NCBI GenBank assembly: GCA_016720545.1
Contig: JADKKK010000035.1
Location: 62,001 to 126,000 of the forward strand
Reading direction: 5' to 3'
Length of the DNA: 64,000 bases
DNA from: Myxococcales bacterium
GTDB taxonomy: Bacteria > Myxococcota_A > Polyangia > Polyangiales > Polyangiaceae
Shown here: positions 1-6,885 of the stretch, one piece after another
Position numbering within the stretch: the first letter of the stretch is position 1
Layout of the letters: every line of letters starts with the position of its first letter
Program-made: the position numbers and the translations under genes
Notes under the pieces: model-generated
What the model was told of the DNA's origin: nothing
Database searches by the model: none
Seen by the model: the letters and a program-made list of their open reading frames with translations, nothing else

Positions 1-865
1 GCACGGGCCCGATGCCCATGATCGCGGGGTCGACGCCCACGGTGACGTAGGCGCGCAGGAGGCCGAGGCCCTTGATGCCGAGCGAGTCGGCCTTCTTCCG
101 GCTCATGAGGAGCGCCGCGGCGGCGCCGTCGCTGAGCGGCGAGCTGTTGCCGGCGGTGACGCTGCCCTTCGCGTTGAACACGGGCTTGAGGCCCGAGAGG
201 CTCTCGATCGTGGTGTCGGCGCGCACCATCTCGTCGCGTCGGAACTCGAAGCTCACCTTCTTGTCGCCGTCGAATTTCACGCCGGTGACCGGCACGATCT
301 CCTGGTCGAACTTCTTCGCCTCGATCGCCGCGGCGGCCTTCTTTTGGCTGGCGAGCGCGAACTCGTCCTGCTCTTGGCGGCTGACGCCGAACTTGCTCGC
401 GACGTTCTCGGCCGTGATGCCCATCGGCGTGTACGCCGTGGGGTAGTGCTCCATGACCTCCATCGAGGCCGAGAGCTTGTTGCCCGTCATGGGCACCATG
501 CTCATCGACTCGACGCCGCCGGCGACGACGATGTCGTTCGACCCGATGGCGATGGCGCCCGCGCCCAGCGCGAGCGCCTGGAGGCCGCTCGAGCAGAAGC
601 GGTTGATGGTCATCGCGGACGACTCCTCGGGGAGCCCGCCGAGCAGGCCCGCGAGGCGCGCGATGTTGAGCCCCTGCTCACCCTCGGGCATGGCGCAGCC
701 GAGGACGAGGTCCTCGATCTCCGCGGCCTTCACCTGGGGGACGCGCGCGAGGAGGCCGCGAATGACCTCCCCGGCGAGGTCGTCGGGGCGGCGCAGGGCG
801 AGAGAGCCCTTCAGCGCGCGGCCCACGGCGGAACGAACGGCTTCGACAATGACGATGTCCATCAT
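1..865 (-). CDS. fadA: Acetyl-CoA acyltransferase (thiolase), C-terminus beyond window
   Basis: Thiolase of the last step of beta-oxidation, splitting 3-ketoacyl-CoA with CoA to acetyl-CoA. About 288 N-terminal residues are visible and the rest lies left of base 1. The start MMDIVIVEAVRSAVGR is a typical thiolase N-terminus, and the acyl-accepting cysteine sits in INRFCSSGLQAL near residue 91. GGVESMSMVP and NSSPLSDGAAA are further thiolase blocks. The start codon is only 4 bases past the stop of the upstream dehydrogenase/hydratase gene, so the two are co-transcribed. The active-site His and second Cys cannot be checked because they are outside the window. Confidence 0.93.
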   Translation of the reverse strand, partial: MMDIVIVEAVRSAVGRALKGSLALRRPDDLAGEVIRGLLARVPQVKAAEIEDLVLGCAMPEGEQGLNIARLAGLLGGLPEESSAMTINRFCSSGLQALALGAGAIAIGSNDIVVAGGVESMSMVPMTGNKLSASMEVMEHYPTAYTPMGITAENVASKFGVSRQEQDEFALASQKKAAAAIEAKKFDQEIVPVTGVKFDGDKKVSFEFRRDEMVRADTTIESLSGLKPVFNAKGSVTAGNSSPLSDGAAAALLMSRKKADSLGIKGLGLLRAYVTVGVDPAIMGIGPV

Positions 866-869
866 GGGC

Positions 870-3266
870 TTAGTTCCTGAGCGGCTTGTTGTTCATGAGC
901 ATGTACTGCATGCGTTCCTGGCTCTTTGGCTCACCGCAGAGGCTCACGAACGCCTCGGCCTCGAGCTCGAGGAGCTGCGACTCGGTGTTCTCGCGCGAGG
1001 CGCCGGCGACGCCGCCGCAGAGCACCTCGGCGACCTTGCCCGCGATCTTCGCGTCGTGGGCGGAGGCGAAGCCGCCGGCCACGAGCGTGTCGACCATCAT
1101 GCGCAGCGTCGCGATCCCGCTCTCGCCCGGCAGCACGTAGGCCTTGGGGGTGGGCGGGTGGTAGCCCGCGCCCGCGAGGCCGAGCGCGCGGCTCTTCGCG
1201 TCGACCAGGACGCGCGCCTTGTCGAACGAGACGCCGTCGGTCTTGCGGAAGTACCCGAGCGCCTTGCCCTCTTCGGCGCTGGTCGCGATCTTGGCGAGCG
1301 CGATGTTCTTGAACGTGTTGGTCACGATCTCGAGCACGTTCAGCTGCGCCCCCTCCGGCACGCCGTCGAGCGCGCGCCAGAGCATGTTGAGGTTGCCCGC
1401 GCCCCCGGGCAGGAGGCCCACGCCCACCTCGACGAGCCCCGAGTAGGTCTCGGCCGCCGCCTGGACCGCGGCGCCGCCGTAGCAGAGCTCGAGCCCACCG
1501 CCGAGGGTCATGCCGTACGGCGCGACCACGACCGGAACGCTCGCGTACTTCATGCGCTGCACCGCGCCCTGGTACCCCTGCACCATCGTGCGGATCTGGT
1601 CCCACTGCTGGGCGCCCGCCGCCATCACGACGAGGAAGAGGTTCGCGCCGACGCAGAAGTGCTCGCCCTCGTTCGCGACGACCATCGCGCGGAAGTCGGT
1701 CTCGGCCTTCTCGACGGCCTTCGTGATCATGCCGATCACGTCGGGGTCGATGCTGTTGGCCTTGGTCTTGAAGGTGATGCCGAGCACGCCGTCGCCGAGG
1801 TCCCACGCCTCCGCGCCGTCGTTCTTGAGCACGGGCGCGGCGCCACGGCGGAGGATCGTGAGCGTCGCGTAGCGAGGATCGGCCTCGCGCGCCTGGTACT
1901 CACCCTTGGCGAGGTCGAACACGGCGCCGTCCGCTCGGTAGAAGCAGGTCGCGCCACTCGCCTTCATCTTCAGCACGGACTCGGGGAGCTTCACGCCCTC
2001 CTTCACCATGCGGTCGGTGGTCTCGACGAAGCCGAGCGCGTCCCAGGTCTCGAACGGGCCGAGCTCCCAGTTGTAGCCCCACTTCATGGCGTCATCGATC
2101 GCCGTCACGTCGTCGGTGATCTCGCCCACGCGGCGCGCCGCGTACGCGAGGCCCTTCGAGAGCACCTTCCAAGCGAACGCGCCCGCCTTGCCCTGGTCGG
2201 CGACGAGCTTGCGCACGCGCGCCTTCGGGTCCTCCTCTTTCGAGATGGCCTTCGTGGAGGCCTTGATCGCGTCGTCGCCGCCCTTGGGGCGGTAGGCGAG
2301 CGTGACGGGGTCGAAGGTCTCGATGCTCTTGTCGGCGCCCTTCTTGTAGAAGCCGCCCTTCGTCTTGTTCCCGAGGAGCTTCTTCTCGACCATCGTCCGG
2401 ATGAAGGCCGGCAGCTCGAAGATCTTGCGGTCTTCGTCGTTCTCGAGCGCCTTGAAGCAGTTGTCCGCGACGTGCGCGAACGTGTCGAGGCCGACGAGGT
2501 CGGCGGTGCGGAAGCTCGCGCTCTTCGGGTGGCCCATGGGGGTGCCCGTGATGTTGTCGACGTCCTCGGGGGTGAGGCCGTCTTCGAGCATCTGGTGGAT
2601 GGTCGACATCATGGCGTGCACGCCGATGCGGTTGCCGACGAAGTTCGGGGTGTCCTTCCCGAAGACGACGCCCTTGCCGAGCACGTCCTCGCCGAACTTC
2701 TTCACGTGGGCGACCACGGAGGGATCGGTGTCCGGCCCCCACACGAGCTCGAGGAGCTTCATGTAGCGAACGGGGTTGAAGAAGTGCATCACGAGGAAGC
2801 GCTTCTTGAAGGCCTCCGAGCGGCCCTTCAGCATGTCGACGATGCGCAGGCCCGAGGTGTTCGAGGCGACGATCGCGTGCGGCGGCACGAGGGCCTCGAG
2901 CTTCTCGAGGAGGGCCTGCTTCACGTCGATGCGCTCGAGCACGGCCTCGATCACGAGGTCGCAGCTCTTCACGCCCTCGAGGTCGTCGGTGGTGTTGCCC
3001 ACGGACACGAGGCGCGCGTTCTGCTTGTGGAAGAACGCGGCGGGGCGCGCCTTCAGCGCCTTGTCGAGGCCGCCGGCGGCGAACGCGTTGCGCGCCGCCT
3101 TGGGCGCTTGGTCGGCGTCTTTCAGGTCGGGGGGGACGATGTCGAGGAGGAGGACCTCGATCCCGGCGTTGGCGAAATGGGCGGCGATGCCTTGCCCCAT
3201 CACGCCCGCGCCGATGACACACGCGCGGCGAATCGGCTTGTTCAGGTTCATGAACGCATCCTTCAA
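870..3266 (-). CDS. fadN: FadN-type 3-hydroxyacyl-CoA dehydrogenase / enoyl-CoA hydratase
   Basis: Bifunctional beta-oxidation enzyme of 798 residues. The dehydrogenase half comes first: NAD-binding GAGVMGQG at residues 19-26, and the catalytic His in MHFFNPVRYMKLLEL near residue 160. The hydratase/isomerase half is C-terminal, with HFCVGANLF and an oxyanion-hole segment GMTLGGGLELCYGG. This order and length match the Bacillus FadN type, not the E. coli FadB type, where the hydratase is N-terminal. It is followed after 4 bases by the thiolase. MNLNKPIRR at 3251 is an alternative start. A FadR-like palindrome lies 40 bases upstream, which suggests acyl-CoA-responsive repression. Confidence 0.93.
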   Translation of the reverse strand: MKDAFMNLNKPIRRACVIGAGVMGQGIAAHFANAGIEVLLLDIVPPDLKDADQAPKAARNAFAAGGLDKALKARPAAFFHKQNARLVSVGNTTDDLEGVKSCDLVIEAVLERIDVKQALLEKLEALVPPHAIVASNTSGLRIVDMLKGRSEAFKKRFLVMHFFNPVRYMKLLELVWGPDTDPSVVAHVKKFGEDVLGKGVVFGKDTPNFVGNRIGVHAMMSTIHQMLEDGLTPEDVDNITGTPMGHPKSASFRTADLVGLDTFAHVADNCFKALENDEDRKIFELPAFIRTMVEKKLLGNKTKGGFYKKGADKSIETFDPVTLAYRPKGGDDAIKASTKAISKEEDPKARVRKLVADQGKAGAFAWKVLSKGLAYAARRVGEITDDVTAIDDAMKWGYNWELGPFETWDALGFVETTDRMVKEGVKLPESVLKMKASGATCFYRADGAVFDLAKGEYQAREADPRYATLTILRRGAAPVLKNDGAEAWDLGDGVLGITFKTKANSIDPDVIGMITKAVEKAETDFRAMVVANEGEHFCVGANLFLVVMAAGAQQWDQIRTMVQGYQGAVQRMKYASVPVVVAPYGMTLGGGLELCYGGAAVQAAAETYSGLVEVGVGLLPGGAGNLNMLWRALDGVPEGAQLNVLEIVTNTFKNIALAKIATSAEEGKALGYFRKTDGVSFDKARVLVDAKSRALGLAGAGYHPPTPKAYVLPGESGIATLRMMVDTLVAGGFASAHDAKIAGKVAEVLCGGVAGASRENTESQLLELEAEAFVSLCGEPKSQERMQYMLMNNKPLRN

Positions 3267-3305
3267 TGTGGCGCGCTGCCCGCACGACGCGAGCGGCGGC
3301 CGTAG

Positions 3306-3323
3306 TGAATGACGATTCAGTCA
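3306..3323. promoter_or_regulatory. Candidate FadR-type (TetR family) operator
   Basis: TGAATGACGATTCAGTCA is an interrupted palindrome with arms TGAnTGA/TCAnTCA. It differs at two positions from the Bacillus FadR box TGAATGAMTANTCATTCA as I remember it. It lies in the divergent region 40 bases before the FadN-type gene, where a promoter would be expected. Confidence 0.55.
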
Positions 3324-3395
3324 GAAACGCAAGCCGCGCGGCCGAGAAACCGACAGGGCCGCGAAGGCCCCGCAAGCGCGTGGTAGAGCCCGCGA

Positions 3396-3869
3396 ATGCC
3401 GCTCACGCCGCCCGCCCTCGACCCCTCGACCCTCACGCCCCGCACGCACTCGACCTACCCGGAGGTCTACCGCGAGCGCGTCCTCCCCCGCGAGAAGCGC
3501 GGGCTCGGCGCCGCCCTCGGCCTCACGAAGCTCGGAGTGAACCTCACGACGCTCGCGCCCGGCAAGCAGTCGGCGCTCCGCCACTTTCACACCCGCGAGG
3601 ACGAGCTCGTCTACGTCGTCGAGGGCGAGGTCACGCTCGTCACCGACGGCGGCGAGCAGACCCTTGGCGCCGGCATGTGCGCCGGTTTCCCCGCCGGCGT
3701 GCGCGACGGACACCACCTCGTGAACCGGACCGGGAGCTCCGTGCGCTACCTCGAGATGAGCAGCCGCGATCCCGACGACGGCGCCGAGTATCCCGACGAC
3801 GACCTCGCGTACTCGCGCGGACCGGACGGCCCGGTGTTCACGCGTAAGGACGGCTCGCCGACGCGCTGA
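3396..3869 (+). CDS. Cupin-domain protein
   Basis: Small protein of 157 residues with a single cupin fold. The first cupin motif is visible as LRHFHTREDELVYVVEGE (two His and a Glu as metal ligands, residues ~66-83). The second motif is GMCAGFPAGVRDGHHLVNRT. The substrate is not deducible; related proteins are annotated only as cupin domain-containing. The C-terminal tail YSRGPDGPVFTRKDGSP is typical of a subfamily found in proteobacteria. It diverges from the fad operon, whose start is about 130 bases away, and is not obviously linked to it. Confidence 0.85.
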   Translation: MPLTPPALDPSTLTPRTHSTYPEVYRERVLPREKRGLGAALGLTKLGVNLTTLAPGKQSALRHFHTREDELVYVVEGEVTLVTDGGEQTLGAGMCAGFPAGVRDGHHLVNRTGSSVRYLEMSSRDPDDGAEYPDDDLAYSRGPDGPVFTRKDGSPTR

Positions 3870-3981
3870 CTCGCACGTGAGGCCCGCGCGAGGCGCGCAG
3901 GCCACGTCATGCGCGCCCCATGACCGCGCGGCGCGGTCGCCGGAGAGAGCGCGAGGGCGCGCGCGTGCTACGCTTGCTGGC

Positions 3982-4731
3982 ATGAAGCCCCGCGGCGCGC
4001 TCTTCGTACTGCTCTCCCTGCCCGCACTGGCGATCCCCTTCGGCGCGTGTGGCGGCGCCACCGCGCTCGACGCGGATCCCGACGCCGCCTCGGTCCCCAC
4101 GAGCGCGGTCACGGGCACGCCGACGACCACCTCCACGCCGACGACCACCTCCACGCCGACCCTCACGCCTCCACCTCCCCCGCCGCCTCCGCCGGACGCG
4201 TCCCCCCCGGGCGACGGTGGCCCGCCGGACCCCGACGCGGGGCCTCCGCCGATCGACGCCGGCCCGCCGTTCGACGCTTCGGTGGACGCCAGCCCGCCCG
4301 TCGACGCCTCGTTCGACGCAGCGCCCGACGCGAGCTCCGACGCCGGTGGCGTGTGTGTGTCCGGCCCGGTCGAGCGCGCGGCCTGCAGGCCGGGCGTCGA
4401 CGTCGCGTGCAACCGCACGGATCTTTGCTGCTCGGGCACCAAGTACGAGTGCGACGCGGCCACGTCGCGGTGGAGGAAGGTGCCCGCGGGCATCCTCTGT
4501 CTCCTATGCCCCCAAACCCCCTGCGGCGGCCGTGGGTGCCCCGGCGGCCAATTCTGCCTCGAGCGCGTGGGCCCGGCGGGTTCGCGCTTCTCGTGCGTCG
4601 ACTACCCGACCGCCTGCTCCGACGACTGGACCTGCGCCTGCGTGACCGGCGCCGCTCCGCCCGGCTGCGGCGCGCCCGCGTGCCGCGAGAACCCCTCGCG
4701 GCACGTGCAGGTGCGCTGCCAGGCGCTCTGA
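3982..4731 (+). CDS. Putative lipoprotein with Thr/Pro/Asp linker and Cys-rich C-terminus
   Basis: Protein of 249 residues with no recognised enzymatic domain. The N-terminus MKPRGALFVLLSLPALAIPFGACGG is a signal peptide ending in a lipobox-like FGAC. Residues ~40-125 form a low-complexity linker of Thr-Pro repeats, a Pro run and Asp-Ala-Gly repeats. The C-terminal ~120 residues hold about fifteen cysteines (for example CNRTDLCCSGTKYECDAAT), probably disulphide-bonded outside the cytoplasm. This lipoprotein-linker-Cys module layout is common on myxobacterial surfaces. The start at 3982 is chosen because it begins the signal peptide; longer versions add Arg-rich sequence. Confidence 0.7.
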   Translation: MKPRGALFVLLSLPALAIPFGACGGATALDADPDAASVPTSAVTGTPTTTSTPTTTSTPTLTPPPPPPPPPDASPPGDGGPPDPDAGPPPIDAGPPFDASVDASPPVDASFDAAPDASSDAGGVCVSGPVERAACRPGVDVACNRTDLCCSGTKYECDAATSRWRKVPAGILCLLCPQTPCGGRGCPGGQFCLERVGPAGSRFSCVDYPTACSDDWTCACVTGAAPPGCGAPACRENPSRHVQVRCQAL

Positions 4732-4740
4732 GGCCGCGCG

Positions 4741-4781
4741 CTCCAGCGACGCGCTCCCTCACCCGTCGTCGGGCGCTGGAG
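4741..4781. terminator. Inverted repeat between convergent genes
   Basis: CTCCAGCG (4741-4748) and its exact complement CGCTGGAG (4774-4781) can form an 8-bp stem with a 25-base loop just after the lipoprotein stop. There is no clear T-run, so termination is only suggested by position. Nothing else is visible in 4782-4906. Confidence 0.35.
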
Positions 4782-4906
4782 AAGCGCAGCGCGAAGAATG
4801 CACCCCGCCGCCTTCGGCTTGGTCCGATCACCTTCACGGCGCACGATTGCGCGCGCGGTCTCGGCGCCTCGTCGCACCAGCCTCGCGAACGATCCGGGCT
4901 AGCTTA

Positions 4907-5932
4907 CTAGGGGGCGCGGCCGAGGGCGGTCAGCACCGCGTCCGGGAGATCGGTCTGCAGGGCGTCAGCGCCCTTTCCGTAGAGCTCGAGGTAGACCTTG
5001 GGATCGCCGCCGAGCTTCACGCCGAAGTCGGTCGCGAACACGTCGGTGAAGGCTCGCGAGCCGCCCGCGTGCACCTCGACGACCCCGGCCGGGAACAACG
5101 CCTGATCGAGCTCGACGAAGAGCGGTGGGTGACTCTTGTATTTTACAAGCACCTCCGTGGCGGCGGCCGCCGTGGCGACGCGCGGCATGATGAGCAGGCG
5201 AGGCTCGAGGGCGAGCGCGCGATCGATCTTGTCGGTGCTCGAGGTGTCGAACACCGCCCAGTCCAGCGCCTTCGCCTCCTGGATGGCCGCGACGAGCAGA
5301 TCGACCCGGTCGGTCTTGTTCGCGTCGACCAGCACCATCACCCGACCGACCGACGTCTCGAGCAGCTCGCGCAGCGTGGGCACGCGCTCGCAGGAGAAGT
5401 CGCCTCGGAGATCGCCGGTGCGCAGCGACAGCGCGCGCAGCTCGGCCAACGTAAGCTCCGAGACCGTGCCCTCGCCGAGCGTGGTGCGCTCGACGGTCGC
5501 GTCGTGGTGGTTCACAAGCACGCCGTCTTTCGTAGGGCGAGGGTCGGTCTCGGCGAGGTCGAGGCCCATGGCGATCGCGGCGCGGTACGCCGCGAGGGAA
5601 TCCTCCGGGGCGACGCGCCCGAGCTGCCCGCCCGCGCCGCGGTGTCCCGCCACGAGCCGTGTCTTGCACCGAGGATCGCGCAGGCACTCGGCGGGCGTGG
5701 CGGTCGCGCGCCGGGCCAGCGGCGGCCGAGAGAGAGAGGTGCAGTCGAAGAGCGCCGGATCGAGGGTCGGCGGCGACACGCCCGCGTCCGTCGCCTCGGT
5801 CCCGTCGGGCGCGCCTGCGTCGGGTAGGGCTCCTGCCTGCGTGCCGGAGCACCCGAGCACGGTCGCGAGGACGGCCAGGACCACCAACTGCGCCGCAGGG
5901 CCTGCCCAGATCCGTGGGGATGCAGCGTGCAT
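4907..5932 (-). CDS. Glycerophosphodiester phosphodiesterase family lipoprotein
   Basis: 341-residue exported enzyme predicted to hydrolyse glycerophosphodiesters to glycerol 3-phosphate and an alcohol. Starting at MHAASPRIWAG, a hydrophobic segment ends in the lipobox VLGC (residues ~25-28). GDPD family blocks follow: VAGHRGAGGQ, then APEDSLAAYRAAIAMG, then LDLAETDPRPTKDGVLVNHHD, which supply the His and acidic metal ligands. The family usually has PENT where this protein has PEDS. The 31 codons before 5932 are Arg-rich and were left out. It converges on the preceding lipoprotein gene. Confidence 0.85.
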   Translation of the reverse strand: MHAASPRIWAGPAAQLVVLAVLATVLGCSGTQAGALPDAGAPDGTEATDAGVSPPTLDPALFDCTSLSRPPLARRATATPAECLRDPRCKTRLVAGHRGAGGQLGRVAPEDSLAAYRAAIAMGLDLAETDPRPTKDGVLVNHHDATVERTTLGEGTVSELTLAELRALSLRTGDLRGDFSCERVPTLRELLETSVGRVMVLVDANKTDRVDLLVAAIQEAKALDWAVFDTSSTDKIDRALALEPRLLIMPRVATAAAATEVLVKYKSHPPLFVELDQALFPAGVVEVHAGGSRAFTDVFATDFGVKLGGDPKVYLELYGKGADALQTDLPDAVLTALGRAP

Positions 5933-6097
5933 GCAACTCGTGGCGTCACTCACGGGTCGCAGCGTAGCAGTCGCCGAGCGACCCCGCGCGAGACGCGGGC
6001 CGTACCCTGGGCGAATCGCTCGCACCCCGCACCTCGACGACGACGCCGCCGCAGCATCGGCGCGGGCCGCGTTGCGAGCCGATGAAGCGGCGCCGCG

Positions 6098-6628
6098 CTA
6101 CCGTCCGGAGAAGTCGGAGATCGCGACGGCAGCGAGGATCGTGACCCACAGCACGAGCCCGACGGCGATGACTCCGCGCACCGTGTTCGTCCGACGCGAG
6201 GACGGTTCCAGCGATCCGTTGCCGACGGCCGGGACGGGTTCGGGGAGCTTCGCCGGGACGACCGCGTCCTCGGCGCGTTGGCCCATGAGCTTCTCGAAAT
6301 CCTCCGGAACTCGGGGGGGCTTGAGGGGGTCAGGGTCGAGGGGCGCCACCTTCGCTGCAGGAGCGGGCTCTCCGGCGCTGTCCTCCGGAGCTTCGACGCC
6401 GGAGCTGTGGGACGACGCCGTCTCGGGCGCGACGATGGCCTTGTCTTCGGCGTGGGCGGCAGGAGCTTCGGCCTTCCCCTCGTCTCCCCGCTCGCGCCGG
6501 AGCGCCTCGAGGATCTCGCTCGGGGCTGCCCGTACGACCGTCGCGCTCCCATACGCGTCACCTCCCTCGGGAGGCGGGACGGTGTCGAGCTCGTTGAGAC
6601 GCGGTAAGGCGCCTGGATCGAAACCCAT
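6098..6628 (-). CDS. Hypothetical C-terminally membrane-anchored protein
   Basis: About 176 residues with no recognised domain. The N-terminal ~145 residues are hydrophilic and rich in Pro, Ala, Glu and Asp, with no Cys. The end, TVRGVIAVGLVLWVTILAAV, is a single transmembrane helix followed by a short tail, so the bulk is probably cytoplasmic and tail-anchored. An alternative start lies at 6643 (MLEFPMGFDPG); codons further upstream are Arg-rich and look non-coding. It is divergent from the sigma-54-driven gene at 6886. Confidence 0.6.
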   Translation of the reverse strand: MGFDPGALPRLNELDTVPPPEGGDAYGSATVVRAAPSEILEALRRERGDEGKAEAPAAHAEDKAIVAPETASSHSSGVEAPEDSAGEPAPAAKVAPLDPDPLKPPRVPEDFEKLMGQRAEDAVVPAKLPEPVPAVGNGSLEPSSRRTNTVRGVIAVGLVLWVTILAAVAISDFSGR

Positions 6629-6832
6629 GGGGAACTCTAGCATGTCCTGGCGCGCGAAGGAAGAAGGCCAGTCTTCACCCGCGGGCCAGGGGCTCTTCCG
6701 ATCACGCGCTCGACATGCCCAGCGCGACGGGGCGGAGTCGGCTGCGCGCTCGTGGCGCACTCTGACACGGAGGCGCCGCGGTGGCTCACTGGCACACCTG
6801 CAGATTCCTAGGGGAATTCGACCAAGATCGCT

Positions 6833-6848
6833 TGGCACGAGCTGTGCA
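6833..6848 (+). promoter_or_regulatory. Sigma-54 (RpoN) promoter
   Basis: TGGCACGAGCTGTGCA matches the -24/-12 consensus TGGCACGNNNNTTGCA at all defined positions but one. GG at 6834-6835 and GC at 6846-6847 are separated by exactly ten bases. The predicted start of transcription near 6859 gives a ~27-base leader with a perfect AAGGAG ribosome site (6871-6876) before the ATG at 6886. Confidence 0.8.
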
Positions 6849-6885
6849 AAAGTTACGTTCGAAGACACCCAAGGAGACCCGGATC

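Noticed and set aside
453..3305. Very long open frame opposite the FadN-type gene
   Set aside because: It lies antisense to a clear enzyme and its product is Arg/His/Glu-rich with no motif, a common artefact of GC-rich DNA.
6790..6806. A second sigma-54 site at TGGCACACCTGCAG
   Set aside because: The -12 GC is not at the required ten-base spacing from the GG.
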